Under the pieces are notes generated by a model. The model did no database searches. It had not been told where the DNA came from and saw nothing but the letters and a program-made list of their open reading frames with translations. Positions 25,716-34,978 of a stretch of DNA of 64,000 bases are shown here, piece by piece; the stretch's first letter is position 1; every line of letters starts with the position of its first letter. The position numbers and the translations under genes were made by a program. Origin of the DNA: Pirellulimonas nuda. Its GTDB lineage: Bacteria > Planctomycetota > Planctomycetia > Pirellulales > Lacipirellulaceae. The stretch is taken from the NCBI RefSeq assembly GCF_007750855.1, contig NZ_CP036291.1:1736001-1800000 (forward strand). Direction: 5' to 3'.

Positions 25716-27257
25716 TTAGAACCGCACCTCAACACCGACGTCGACGCCATTCATAAAGATCGTTTGCTCCCCACCCTGCTTCAGCCCGATGTAGGGGAGG
25801 TAGTAGTCCACCACCTGCGAAGAGCGGGTGATGCTGTCGATGTAGGTCGCCGTGTACCCGGCGTTGATCGAGACCGCGTTGGTTAGCTGATAGCCAACCT
25901 GGGCGCGAAGCTCCACCAGCGGCGAGAAGTCTTCGTCCTGCCGGCCGTACCGCGAGTAGTGCGGCTGGGCGATCAGCGAGTTGTTCAGGCCGCCCGGCAG
26001 GGCGTCCTCGCCGACGCCGTTGGTCTGATCCAGGTCCTGGATGTTCCAGCCGAACATGAACCGGGCGTCGAGGTCGGTGCGCCACTTGGCTTGCTGGTAC
26101 ACCCACTTCAGGCGTAGCTGCGGTCCAACCAACTGGTTCTCCGTCCGCGTGTTGCTGAAGATGCGTCCCATCAGGTCGGTGCGGCCGTCGAAGCTGAACT
26201 CGTCTTCCATGCGGAAGAAGCGGACGCCGTAGCCAACCTCAAAGTGCTGGTTCTGGTGCTTCTGCATGTGGTGGCGGTTGCCCAGCCGGTGCGATCGCAT
26301 GATCTCCACGCTGTTGACGTTCGTCACGTTCCGCACCTGAAGGAAGTCAAACCGCAGGTTGAACGAGTGGAGGTCGCCGTAGTCGATCGCGGTGGCGTCG
26401 GCGATGCCGTCGCCGTTGGTGTCTACCACGAAGAAGGTGCCGCCGTTGAAGTTCGTGTCGTCGATGATGCCGTCGCCCGTGCCGCTGGGGCCGTTGTTGG
26501 TGGCGTCGACGCCGAACGGGATCACCTCAACGAAGATGCCGGGCAGCCCGGGCACCGGGAAGAACCCTGGCACGCCGTCCTGCAGGTCCGCCGCGTCGGC
26601 GTAGTCACGCCAGCCTTGGAGGAACCGTTCCGGAGTGCGGAAGTTGACGTGTACGCTCCCGAACCCGTTCAGGCTCTCGAAGACGATCGGGTTGTCCGGA
26701 TCGGAGAAGTCGTCGGGCGGCACGAAGCCATAGGTCTCGTGCGTCTGCCACTCTTGCTGGTCGAGGAACGTGAACGACCAGGCGACGTCGTCCTGCACGT
26801 AGCCAATCTCGTAGCGTTCGCCGGCCGAGAAGTCGGCCCCTGGCGGGGCGTCGTTGATGTCGTTCTGGATCGTGTAGGTAGGCACCGTGGTCGTCTCGTC
26901 GTCGACCAACGCGTCCGGGATGAAGTCGATCGGCTGGTTCGGCGGGGTGGGGTTGATCGGATCGCGGTGCGTCAGATTGCGGAAGATCTGTTCTGACTGA
27001 TAGGTCAGCCCCGCTTCGCCGATGGTGGTCTTCACGCCGTTCATCGCCCAATAGGTGCGGGAGATGCTGCCGTAGAAGCCCTGGTCGGAGTAGTTGCCCA
27101 TCTGGCCGTCGAGGTCGATGTCGACCGGTTCGAACCACTCGTAGTTGGGCTCGCTGTAAAACGGCTCCGTGATCATCTCTTCGGCGTACGCCGCGAGAGG
27201 GAAGGCTGTCACGGACGCCAAGGCGGCCAAGATTAAACGGAGTCGAGTGGGGGACAT
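25716..27257 (-). CDS. BBP7-like outer-membrane beta-barrel protein
   Basis: The 513-residue protein has a signal peptide ending near AYAEE, long stretches of alternating polar/hydrophobic residues with many aromatics, and a terminal Phe (GVDVGVEVRF), all typical of outer-membrane barrels. It resembles the planctomycete BBP7 family. A loop with DTNGDGIADATAIDYGD looks calcium-binding. Function is unknown; pore or surface protein is the usual guess. It stands alone, with a terminator downstream and a long gap upstream. Confidence 0.78.
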   Translation of the reverse strand: MSPTRLRLILAALASVTAFPLAAYAEEMITEPFYSEPNYEWFEPVDIDLDGQMGNYSDQGFYGSISRTYWAMNGVKTTIGEAGLTYQSEQIFRNLTHRDPINPTPPNQPIDFIPDALVDDETTTVPTYTIQNDINDAPPGADFSAGERYEIGYVQDDVAWSFTFLDQQEWQTHETYGFVPPDDFSDPDNPIVFESLNGFGSVHVNFRTPERFLQGWRDYADAADLQDGVPGFFPVPGLPGIFVEVIPFGVDATNNGPSGTGDGIIDDTNFNGGTFFVVDTNGDGIADATAIDYGDLHSFNLRFDFLQVRNVTNVNSVEIMRSHRLGNRHHMQKHQNQHFEVGYGVRFFRMEDEFSFDGRTDLMGRIFSNTRTENQLVGPQLRLKWVYQQAKWRTDLDARFMFGWNIQDLDQTNGVGEDALPGGLNNSLIAQPHYSRYGRQDEDFSPLVELRAQVGYQLTNAVSINAGYTATYIDSITRSSQVVDYYLPYIGLKQGGEQTIFMNGVDVGVEVRF

Positions 27258-27755
27258 CGGCTTCCTCTACCCAGTGTCTGCGGAGGCAAACGCACTCCGA
27301 CTGCGGCGCCCTGTGCGCCCGAGCCGGTGCTGTGTGGGTAGTATCGGGACCGCCGGTCGCAACAGTTGAGTAAGATCGGTAAAGGCTGCCGGTTTTCCGG
27401 ACTTCGCCGGTAGCGTCGAGCGTTCCGCGCCGCTGCAGGCGCCGCCGCCCCGGCGGTGGCCAGCGGCTAGCCGCAGCAGTGTGCGGCTCCACCGCCCGGC
27501 TCGATCTACAGCCGCGCAGAAAAAAAGCCCCCGCAGGTGGGGCAGAGACCTGCGGGAGCCGGGCGTCGAGCGCTACCGCTGACAATAAGAAGATTAGAGT
27601 CGATGCGGCCGCATTTCAAGCTGTCGACACGTTTTTTGCCCGGGTCAAGGGAGAAAAACCCTAACAAATTGCCAATCTGTCGAAAAAACCGTATGGTTTT
27701 ATCTCCGGCGCGGCCCCCAGGTCGTCCGTAGCTGCCCCTCTCCCCGGCTTCCAAA
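27258..27755. other. Gap with orphan terminator
   Basis: A 498-base divergent gap between the barrel gene and the TraB-like gene. No convincing protein is seen. It holds an intrinsic minus-strand terminator (27520-27559) that lies 263 bases upstream of the barrel start, so either a small RNA or a long attenuated leader could be made here. A-rich stretches near 27655-27705 may carry promoters. Confidence 0.6.
27520..27559 (-). terminator. Intrinsic terminator without an obvious gene
   Basis: Read on the minus strand, GCTCCCGCAGGT and ACCTGCGGGGGC form a strong stem (one mismatch, 9-base loop) followed by seven T. No minus-strand gene lies upstream in the gap, so it would end an untranslated RNA or serve as an attenuator ahead of the barrel gene. 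Confidence 0.75.
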
Positions 27756-28694
27756 ATGCGTCTTTTGCTCCGTTTGATCGCGTCTCCCAGGGTCCAAGTC
27801 CTTGCCTGGGCGGCCGCGTTGGCCGCGGCGCAGGCCTTGGCGAAAGAAGCCCCGGATGCCCAGCCCGCCGGCCAAGCCGGCAAGCCGCCCGCTGCGGAGC
27901 AGTTGCCCGGAGACTCCTGGGTGCGATTGGCGACCGATCCGAAGGGGCGCCCGCTGGGCCTGCAAACGGCGATCGTCCGCTATCAAAACGCCGACGCCTC
28001 GGTCGAAGTCGACTTGATCGGGGCGATCCACGTAGGGGACCTGGCCTACTACCGCGCGCTCAACCGTCGCTTCGGCCAGTACGACGCCTTGCTTTACGAG
28101 CTGGTGGCCCCGGAAGGGACCGTGGTCCAACCGGGCCGGGGCACGTCCAACGGCAGCGCCGTTGGCGCCCTGCAGAACGGGATGAAGGGGATCCTGGAGC
28201 TCGAGCACCAGCTCGAGCGGGTCGACTACACGAAGCCGAATTTTGTCCACGCCGACATGTCGCCCGACGACTTTCAGAAGTCGATGACCGATCGGGGCGA
28301 AGGGTTTTTGCAGCTCTACTTCAAGATGCTTGGCTCCGGGATCGCAGCTCAGAGCAAGATGGCGGTCGAGGGAAAATCAGCCGACGCCGACATCCTGATG
28401 GCATTGTTCTCGCAGAACCGGGCCAACAAGCTGAAGATCGCGATGGCCAAACAGCTTTGCGAGATGGGCTCGATGCTCTCGGCGTTAGGGGGAGAGCAGG
28501 GGTCGACCTTGATCACCGAACGCAACCGTATAGCGCTACAGGTCATGAAGCGGGAAATCGCCGAGGGGAAGACGCGTCTCGGCGTTTTCTACGGCGCCGG
28601 TCACCTGGAGGATATGGATCAGCGCCTGCGGGAAGAGCACAAGCTGCGGCCCGTTTCTGTGGAGTGGCTCACGGCGTGGGACCTGACCAAGTGA
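27756..28694 (+). CDS. TraB/PrgY-like protein with signal peptide
   Basis: The 312-residue protein has an N-terminal signal-like segment (cleavage near ALAKEA). The mature part carries two Gly/His motifs of the TraB/TIKI superfamily: DLIGAIHVGDL near residue 90 and FYGAGHLEDMD near 280, plus an acidic residue in LLYELV. Family members are membrane-associated proteases or pheromone-shutdown proteins. Here the substrate is unknown. Gene is single, 87 bases before a tiny basic protein gene. Confidence 0.75.
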   Translation: MRLLLRLIASPRVQVLAWAAALAAAQALAKEAPDAQPAGQAGKPPAAEQLPGDSWVRLATDPKGRPLGLQTAIVRYQNADASVEVDLIGAIHVGDLAYYRALNRRFGQYDALLYELVAPEGTVVQPGRGTSNGSAVGALQNGMKGILELEHQLERVDYTKPNFVHADMSPDDFQKSMTDRGEGFLQLYFKMLGSGIAAQSKMAVEGKSADADILMALFSQNRANKLKIAMAKQLCEMGSMLSALGGEQGSTLITERNRIALQVMKREIAEGKTRLGVFYGAGHLEDMDQRLREEHKLRPVSVEWLTAWDLTK

Positions 28695-28781
28695 ACGGCG
28701 CTTCCAGGTCTGGCGACGGAATTGCCGATTTGGTAGGCTACAGGGCTCGACACGTATCACCACGCAATTGGACGTACTCGG

Positions 28782-28880
28782 ATGGCAAAGCCCGGTAGAA
28801 AAGTAAAGAAAGCGAACCACGGCGCCCGCCCCGCCTGCAGCCGCCCTCGCAAGAGCCGTCGCCACAAGGTACGCACCTAG
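28782..28880 (+). CDS. 32-residue highly basic protein
   Basis: ATG 28782 to TAG 28878-28880 encodes a 32-residue protein starting MAKPGRKVKKANHGARP and ending KSRRHKVRT. About 13 residues are Lys or Arg, with one Cys. The basic tail and size recall small ribosome-associated proteins (for example the bTHX type) and I have a vague memory of similar short proteins in other planctomycetes, but this is not proven. It lies between the TraB-like and dehydratase genes on the plus strand. No SD is seen. It is too short for usual gene callers. Confidence 0.6.
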   Translation: MAKPGRKVKKANHGARPACSRPRKSRRHKVRT

Positions 28881-29047
28881 CCCGTGAGGTTAGGTCGCCC
28901 TTGAGATGAGGGCGCCTTCGAGGTTAGGACCTCTGAGATGACGGCCTCTGATGAAGGTAGGCCTCCGTCGGAGCCAGCCTCCGTCGCATACGGGCTTCAA
29001 ACGCAGGTTCGACGGCGATCCAGCTCTACGTGGGGGGATGCTCTGTA
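28881..29047 (+). other. Leader region with short repeated stems
   Basis: The 167 bases contain two copies of GAGGTTAGG followed at similar spacing by CTGAGATGA or TTGAGATGA, and several small inverted pairs (CGCCC/GGGCG, GGCCT/AGGCC, CTCCG/CGGAG). This could be a structured leader of the dehydratase gene or the 3' region of the small basic gene. No known riboswitch is recognised. Confidence 0.35.
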
Positions 29048-29569
29048 GTGGCGCGCACCAAAGACCTTATCCTCGATCCCGCGTCGCTCGACCTCACCAC
29101 GGTGGTCGCAGACATCGACGCGATCCGTAGCTGCAACCAGCAGCGGTTCGAGATGGAGCAGCTCACGGCGGTCGTTCTAGACGACCCCGACCAAGGGGTG
29201 ATCGCCGGCTACAAGGACATCACCGACGCCGAGTTCTGGGTGCGGGGCCACATGCCCTCAGCGCCGCTGATGCCGGGCGTCATGATGTGTGAGGCCGCGG
29301 CTCAACTGTGCAGCTTCCATGTGGTCCGCCATCGGCTCATGGAAAGCAGCGTGATCGGATTCGGCGGGCTCGACTCCGTCCGGTTCCGCGGCATGGTCCA
29401 CCCGGGTTCCCGGCTGGTGATCGTGGCGCAGCGGTTGCAAGTCCGCCCCAGCGCGTTGGTGCGTTGCAGGTTCCAGTGTTTCGTTGAGAACCAGTTGGTG
29501 TGCGAGGGGCAGATGCTTGGCATCCCGATCCCCGCTGAGGTCCTGCGTCGTGAGAACCCCACTGTTTGA
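29048..29569 (+). CDS. FabZ/FabA-like hotdog dehydratase
   Basis: This 173-residue hotdog-fold protein has the 3-hydroxyacyl-ACP dehydratase active-site region GHMPSAPLMPGVMMCEAAAQ, with His and Glu in the positions of the FabZ pair. It probably dehydrates 3-hydroxyacyl-ACP in fatty-acid or lipid synthesis. The N-terminus (MARTKDLILDP) is longer than in E. coli FabZ. The GTG at 29048 is chosen over ATG 29030. It lies 41 bases before trmB. It may be the main FabZ or a pathway-specific copy; the sequence alone does not say. Confidence 0.85.
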   Translation: MARTKDLILDPASLDLTTVVADIDAIRSCNQQRFEMEQLTAVVLDDPDQGVIAGYKDITDAEFWVRGHMPSAPLMPGVMMCEAAAQLCSFHVVRHRLMESSVIGFGGLDSVRFRGMVHPGSRLVIVAQRLQVRPSALVRCRFQCFVENQLVCEGQMLGIPIPAEVLRRENPTV

Positions 29570-29610
29570 TCGCTGCGCTCATCGCAACGCAGCACCGCTG
29601 ACTGAGAGCC

Positions 29611-30288
29611 ATGGGTCGCCGAGCGCTTCGAAAAATTGATCCAGCGATCGACCTGTCCCGGCATCTGCTGGAATTAGAGACGCTGCAAGAGGACTGGCGT
29701 CCCGACGACGCGTTCGATCAGCTTCGGCCTCTCGAGGTTGAGGTAGGGAGCGGCAAGGGGCTCTTCCTCGAAACCGCCACGGCCGACCGCCCCGATCACA
29801 ACTTCCTGGGCGTGGAAGTCGCCGCCAAGTACGCCAGGAGCTGCGCCGCCCGGCTCGCCCGCCGCGGCCGCACGAACGGCGTGGCCGTGCACGGGGACGC
29901 CCTGCTGCTGATGAACCGGTACGTGCCGGATGGGGCTCTAGCGGCGGTTCATGTCTACTTTCCCGATCCGTGGTGGAAGAAGCGGCACCGGAAACGGCGT
30001 GTTATGAACGATCGCCTGTTGACGGACGTCGTACGCACGCTCCGCCCCGGTGGGGAGCTGCACTTCTGGACGGATGTCGAGGAGTACTTCCTCGAATCGA
30101 TGACGCTGCTTGCCCAGTATCCACAGTTGGAGCCGACCGGCGCCGTGCCGGAGAGCCCCGCAGAGCACCACCTCGACTACCGGACCCACTTCGAACGACG
30201 CACGCGGCTCGCCGAGCTGCCGGTCTACCGAGCGAAGTTTGCAAGAAACGACGCCCCGAGGGTGACGGGCGGGGCCACATCGACCTAA
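29611..30288 (+). CDS. trmB: tRNA (guanine-N7-)-methyltransferase
   Basis: TrmB methylates G46 of tRNA using S-adenosylmethionine. The 225-residue product has the SAM-binding VEVGSGKGLFLE, NFLGVEVAAKYA, and the family signature HVYFPDPWWKKRHRKRR with the catalytic Asp. The C-terminal THFERRTRLAELPVYRAKF fits the TrmB tail. Length fits. Confidence 0.95.
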   Translation: MGRRALRKIDPAIDLSRHLLELETLQEDWRPDDAFDQLRPLEVEVGSGKGLFLETATADRPDHNFLGVEVAAKYARSCAARLARRGRTNGVAVHGDALLLMNRYVPDGALAAVHVYFPDPWWKKRHRKRRVMNDRLLTDVVRTLRPGGELHFWTDVEEYFLESMTLLAQYPQLEPTGAVPESPAEHHLDYRTHFERRTRLAELPVYRAKFARNDAPRVTGGATST

Positions 30289-30369
30289 GATTAAAGAGTT
30301 GCCCTCTTTTCGACGCCTAGGGCCGCAGACGCGAAGGGCGACTCAGCCCCGTACGCCTCCGCGGCGTCC

Positions 30370-33300
30370 ATGATGCAGATCGCTCCCGGTTCGTTCGACT
30401 CGATCGATGTCGCGGTGCTGCTGCACGACGTGCGGACCGCTGAGATCGTCTTCGGCAACCGAGGCGCCGCCAGGCTGTTGGGCGCCGGCAGCCCAGAGCA
30501 ACTCAGGGCCCGCATGCCGAGCCGGCTCTGCGACTCGAAGGCGTCGCCGCGGGGCGGCGAGCCCCCGATCGAGGCTCGGATCTTAGCCGCCGCCAAGACC
30601 GGGGAGTGCCACTTCCGAGCATCCCTCACACGGTGCGACGGCCAGACAAGCGACGTCGACGTCACCGTGAGCCTCACCCGAGTGGATGGCCACGAGATCT
30701 TGCTGGCCATCTGGGGCGACGCGACCCAGGGCAACGCCTCTGTCGAGGGGCTTCGCCGAGCCAATGAAGAGCTGCGGACGCGCGCTATCGAGCGCAGCGC
30801 AGAGCTTCGCTTCCATCACCGCTTCGAAGACCTTCTCATCGCGCTGGCGACGAGGTTCATCAACCTGCCCGGCGATCAGATTGAGGTCGGGCTTCAGCAC
30901 GCGTTGCAAGAGATCGGCGTGTTTACCGGGGTTGATCGGTGCTTCCTCTACACCTTTGACGACACGGTCAACGAGGCAGGCCTGACGCACGAGTGGGTCG
31001 CGGACGGGGTCCCTTCGATCAAGGCGACGATGCAGCACCTGCCCCTGACGGACCACAGTTGGGGGATCGAGACGCTGCGGCGCGGACAAATCATCTCGGT
31101 CCCCGACACGGCTCAGATGCCCGACGAAGCCAAGGCGCTGCGCGAGATGTATTGGCGCATCGGGGTGAAGTCCGCCACCTACGTGCCTCTGATCTACGGC
31201 GCCGAGCTGCGGGGCATGCTGGGCTTCTCGACGCTCACGGCCGCTCGGGAGTGGACCGCCAACGAGGTTGCGCTGCTGCGGGTGCTCGCCGAAGTGTTGG
31301 CCAGCGCGATCGAACGCCAGCGAGTAGAAACGGCGCTGCGGGTCAGCGAGTACCGGTACCGATCCATCGTCAACGACCAGACCGACCTGGTCGTCCGCTG
31401 GCTTCCGGACCGATCGCAGACGTTCGTGAACGAGGCCGCCTGCCGGTACTTCGACGCGTCGGCCCAGCAGTTGCTGAGCGAAACCCTGTTGGAGCGCGTC
31501 CTGCCCGAAGACCGTGAGGCAGTAGACCGGAAGCTGTCCGCGCTCACCGCCGACCGCCCCGTGTCGTTCGACGAACGGCGGGTGGTCCGCCCCAACGGCG
31601 AGACGGCTTGGATGCAGTGGGTAGACCGCGCCCTGGTAGACGGGTCGGGCAGGGTCTGCGAATACCAATCCGTCGGCCGCGATATCACCAAGCAGAAGCA
31701 CGCCAGAGAGAACCTGAGGAAGCGGTTGGAGTTCGAGCGGATGCTCGGATCCATGTCGGCTCGGTTCTTGGAGGCGTCGGGGTCCGATCTGGACGCGACC
31801 GTGAGCGACGCCATCGGACAAGTCGCTGGGTTCCTGGGCGCCGAGGGGGCGTTTATCCAACGCTTCTCCGACGACGGCGCCACCGTAAGTCAAACGCATG
31901 TTTGGCGGCGGGGCGCGTCTCCCGAAGACACGGCTCGGCTGCTCTTGAATGTTCCCACCGAAGACCAGAACTGGCTGCTCGATCAGCTCCGCTCCGGCCG
32001 GATTGTGCAGTCCCCGGACCTGCGCGAGCTGCCCCCCGCTGCCGACGGCGTTCGCCGCTTGTACGAATGGTTCGGCGTGCGGTCTTTCCTGCATATCCCG
32101 TTGTTCGCCGCGGGACGGGTTTGCGGCTCGCTGTGCGTCGCCAATACCCAGACCAGCACGCTGTGGCCCGACGAATCCATCGACCTGCTGCGTGTCGCCG
32201 GCGCCGTGATCGTGGGGGTGCTGGAGCGAGCCGACGCCGACCGAGCCATCCAGCAGAGCGAAGAGAGGCTACGCATCACGATCGATGCGGTTGAGGAGGG
32301 GCTCTACGACTGGAACATTGCTAAGGGCGAGGTCTACCTAAGCGATCATTGGTTGCGGAGCCTCGGGCACTCTGAGCGGGGCAACGTGTGGGGCTCCCAC
32401 TCGTGGCGGGCGCTCGTCCACCCCGAAGACGCTCCCCGGTTCAACGCAGAGCTCGACCGACACCTCTCGGGGGCGTCCGAGATGCTTGAGGTCAGGTATC
32501 GGCTACGCGGCGCATCGGGCGAATACGTATGGTTCGACAGCACGGGCCGCATTGTAGAATGGGACGACCAGGGGCAGCCACAGCGGATGGTCGGGCTCGA
32601 CCGGGACATCTCCCAAGAAATCGTCGAAGAACGCCGGCGGAGCGAGCTAGAAGGGCGGGTCGCACGCCTGTCGCGCGCCGCCACGATGGGGGTCACCGTG
32701 GCGGGCATCACCCACGAAGTGAACCAACCGTTGCACGCAGCGGCTACCTTTACCGAGACCCTGAAGCGGACGCTCGAGTCCGATCGACCCGATTCCAGAA
32801 CGCGCGCGATGGACCTTGCGGACAAGGTCGCCGAACAAGTCGACCGGGCCGGCGACATCCTGCGAAAAATGCGTTCGTTGACCCGGCCAACCGCGTCGAC
32901 GCTCGAGCCGACCGACCTGAACGCGGCCGTCCGCGAGGCCGGGGAACAACTGGCCTTCGTCGCCTCGGACAAGGGTATCGCGACGGACTTTCGCCTCGAC
33001 GTTTCCGAGCCGCAGCTCCGGATCGACCGCGTACAATTGCAGCAGGTGGTGATCAACCTGATTCAGAACGCCTACGACGCAACCGCCAACCAGCACGACC
33101 GCGAGCGCCGTGTTATCGTGAGCACAGATTTGCGGGATGGGTTTGCGACCGTCGCGGTGCAAGACAACGGCCCGGGCCCCGAAGAGCCGCTAGAAATCGG
33201 CAAATTGTTTGATCCATTCTTCACCACGAAAGCCAGCGGGATGGGTATCGGGCTGTCACTCTGCAAGGCGATCGCAGACCGGCACGGCTGGACGATTGCG

Positions 33301-33372
33301 GCCGAGCTCAATCCAGCACACGGAATGACCTTTAGTCTCTTGATCCCCGAGAATCGGCGAGGCCCGGAATGA
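30370..33372 (+). CDS. Multi-PAS/GAF sensor histidine kinase
   Basis: This 1000-residue soluble kinase has, in order: PAS (about 5-115), GAF (155-318), PAS with PAC (325-445), GAF (465-615), PAS (625-755), HisKA with GITHEVNQPLHAAATF (His near 783), and HATPase (NLIQNAYDAT, DNGPGP, GMGIGLSLCKAI). The arrangement resembles FixL-type kinases that pair with FixJ regulators. Its stop overlaps the start of the adjoining response regulator (ATGA, 33369-33372), so the two form a cognate pair. No membrane helix is seen; the signal is unknown. Confidence 0.92.
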   Translation: MMQIAPGSFDSIDVAVLLHDVRTAEIVFGNRGAARLLGAGSPEQLRARMPSRLCDSKASPRGGEPPIEARILAAAKTGECHFRASLTRCDGQTSDVDVTVSLTRVDGHEILLAIWGDATQGNASVEGLRRANEELRTRAIERSAELRFHHRFEDLLIALATRFINLPGDQIEVGLQHALQEIGVFTGVDRCFLYTFDDTVNEAGLTHEWVADGVPSIKATMQHLPLTDHSWGIETLRRGQIISVPDTAQMPDEAKALREMYWRIGVKSATYVPLIYGAELRGMLGFSTLTAAREWTANEVALLRVLAEVLASAIERQRVETALRVSEYRYRSIVNDQTDLVVRWLPDRSQTFVNEAACRYFDASAQQLLSETLLERVLPEDREAVDRKLSALTADRPVSFDERRVVRPNGETAWMQWVDRALVDGSGRVCEYQSVGRDITKQKHARENLRKRLEFERMLGSMSARFLEASGSDLDATVSDAIGQVAGFLGAEGAFIQRFSDDGATVSQTHVWRRGASPEDTARLLLNVPTEDQNWLLDQLRSGRIVQSPDLRELPPAADGVRRLYEWFGVRSFLHIPLFAAGRVCGSLCVANTQTSTLWPDESIDLLRVAGAVIVGVLERADADRAIQQSEERLRITIDAVEEGLYDWNIAKGEVYLSDHWLRSLGHSERGNVWGSHSWRALVHPEDAPRFNAELDRHLSGASEMLEVRYRLRGASGEYVWFDSTGRIVEWDDQGQPQRMVGLDRDISQEIVEERRRSELEGRVARLSRAATMGVTVAGITHEVNQPLHAAATFTETLKRTLESDRPDSRTRAMDLADKVAEQVDRAGDILRKMRSLTRPTASTLEPTDLNAAVREAGEQLAFVASDKGIATDFRLDVSEPQLRIDRVQLQQVVINLIQNAYDATANQHDRERRVIVSTDLRDGFATVAVQDNGPGPEEPLEIGKLFDPFFTTKASGMGIGLSLCKAIADRHGWTIAAELNPAHGMTFSLLIPENRRGPE

Positions 33373-33977
33373 ACGCTCACGACGTGGTCTATGTGGTCGA
33401 TGACGACGCGGCGTCGCGCGAGGCGGTTGTCGGTTTGGTGCGGGAAATGGGGGTCGAGGCCCACGGGTTCGATTCCGGTGAGGCGATGCTGGAGGCTTAT
33501 CGTGGTCACCGCCCCGCTTGTTTGGTGACCGACGTGCGTATGCTGCGGATGAGCGGGCTGGAGCTTCAGGAGGAGCTGCAACGCCGCGGCTACCAGCTCG
33601 CGTCGGTGGTGCTGACCGGTTACGCAGAAACCGCGGTCACTGTCAGAGCGATCAAGAACGGCGCGATCACACTGCTCGAAAAACCGTGCAAGAACCTGGA
33701 GTTGTGGGACGCCATCCGGGCGGCGCTCGCTCAGGACGCCCAACAGTGGCGTGCCGACTCGCAGCGGCGTGAGGTCCGCGAAAAGTTGGACCTACTCACC
33801 CCGTCGGAAAAGGAAGTGCTCGACCTGATGTTAGCGGGGGAAGCCAACAAGGTGATCGCCAACCGGCTCGACGTCAGCGTCCGCACGGTTGAGGTCCGCC
33901 GCCAAGCGATCTTCACCAAAATGCAGGCCGATTCGGTCGCCAAGCTTGTCAGGATGGTCGTCGAAGCCGGGGTCTGA
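33369..33977 (+). CDS. FixJ-type response regulator (REC-LuxR HTH)
   Basis: The 202-residue regulator has a receiver domain (VYVVDDDAASRE, phospho-Asp in CLVTDVRMLRMSG near 55, Lys in LLEKPCKNLE) and a LuxR-type helix-turn-helix (LTPSEKEVLDLMLAGEANKV, DVSVRTVEVRR). Translationally coupled to the upstream kinase, so it is the likely target. It probably activates genes in this region. The targets are not known; the neighbouring toroid/chorismate-lyase/halogenase operon is a candidate. Confidence 0.93.
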   Translation: MNAHDVVYVVDDDAASREAVVGLVREMGVEAHGFDSGEAMLEAYRGHRPACLVTDVRMLRMSGLELQEELQRRGYQLASVVLTGYAETAVTVRAIKNGAITLLEKPCKNLELWDAIRAALAQDAQQWRADSQRREVREKLDLLTPSEKEVLDLMLAGEANKVIANRLDVSVRTVEVRRQAIFTKMQADSVAKLVRMVVEAGV

Positions 33978-34145
33978 AAATGGGACGTGAAGCAGAGATC
34001 GGGTACTCGGATCGCCTCGGCGTGCGGATAACCGATCGGCCGATCCGGCCTTCTGTGGAACAGCGCACTCGCCGCTCGGAAATCCACATCAATCGGCGCT
34101 CAAACTCCACTAACTGCAAGCACGCGGGTCTCGTATCGTTAGGGC

Positions 34146-34865
34146 ATGAATGAAAGAGAGGAGGCAATCCGCCTAGCGGTCTGTGTTGAACCACGTACTC
34201 GACGCGCAAGGGGTGATAATTTGTATTCAAAAGGCGGATCAAAGAAGCCGGTTGGGGGCGTACTTTGGATTCTGGAGGACAACCCAGAAACCCGTAACGG
34301 GTTGGCGGCTACCCTCGCGGATCTGGCAGACGATGTTCGTCCGGTAGAGTCGGCGGAGGAGTTTCTAGACTCTTTCGACGACCAACGCCCCGCCTGCCTT
34401 GTGGTAGACGAACGCCTTCCTGGGATGTCCGGGACAGAGCTGTTGTCGATGCTGCAGGTGCAAGGACGGGAGTTGCCGTCGGTGCTGGTGACCGGATTCG
34501 CAACCACACAGCTTGCGGTGCGCGCCATGCGGAATGGGGCGATCACCGTGCTCGACAAGCCTCCCAGCGACTCGTCGCTGCGGCAGGCCGTCGTGGAAGC
34601 GCTCCACACCGACTCCCAGCGGTTGGCCAGTGAGACGATCCGTTCTTCCGCCCAGGCGAAGATCGACAGGCTTTCGCCGAGCGAGCGGCAGGTGCTGGAG
34701 ATGGTGCTGGAGGGAATGCCCAACAAGCAGATCGCCGGCAAGCTGGGGGTTTGTGTGCGTACGGTTGAGGCCCGCAGGAGCCGCATCTACCAGTCTACCG
34801 ACGTCGGATCCGTGGCCGAGCTCGTGCGGCTGAGCATCGCCGCGGGACTGGTCGACGTGTGCTAG
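34146..34865 (+). CDS. Second FixJ-type response regulator
   Basis: This 239-residue protein has a non-conserved N-terminal extension of about 38 residues, then a receiver domain (VLWILEDNPETRNG, phospho-Asp in CLVVDERLPGMSG, Lys in TVLDKPPS) and a LuxR-type HTH (LSPSERQVLEMVLEG, GVCVRTVEARRSR). It is a paralogue of the regulator just upstream and may respond to the same kinase. The true start may be nearer the receiver domain. The 168-base gap before it holds a 12-base palindrome GATCGGCCGATC (34034-34045) that could be an operator. Confidence 0.9.
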   Translation: MNEREEAIRLAVCVEPRTRRARGDNLYSKGGSKKPVGGVLWILEDNPETRNGLAATLADLADDVRPVESAEEFLDSFDDQRPACLVVDERLPGMSGTELLSMLQVQGRELPSVLVTGFATTQLAVRAMRNGAITVLDKPPSDSSLRQAVVEALHTDSQRLASETIRSSAQAKIDRLSPSERQVLEMVLEGMPNKQIAGKLGVCVRTVEARRSRIYQSTDVGSVAELVRLSIAAGLVDVC

Positions 34866-34978
34866 CCACCGCTCGTATGCGGGCTGTCTAGCTGCTGGAG
34901 CGGAAATCCGCATGTCTCGGCTGGGATCCGCTAAAACGCTTCCACCAAGCGAGTTGCGCGCATTCGAGCAAGCAATCC

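Noticed and set aside
27479-27664. Small plus-strand frame of 61 codons in the barrel/TraB gap
   Set aside because: It crosses the strong minus-strand terminator hairpin and has no supporting start site or composition.
33462-33485. tRNA-like T-loop GGTTCGATTCC
   Set aside because: It lies in the receiver domain of a clear response regulator, and no acceptor stem or anticodon arm fits around it.
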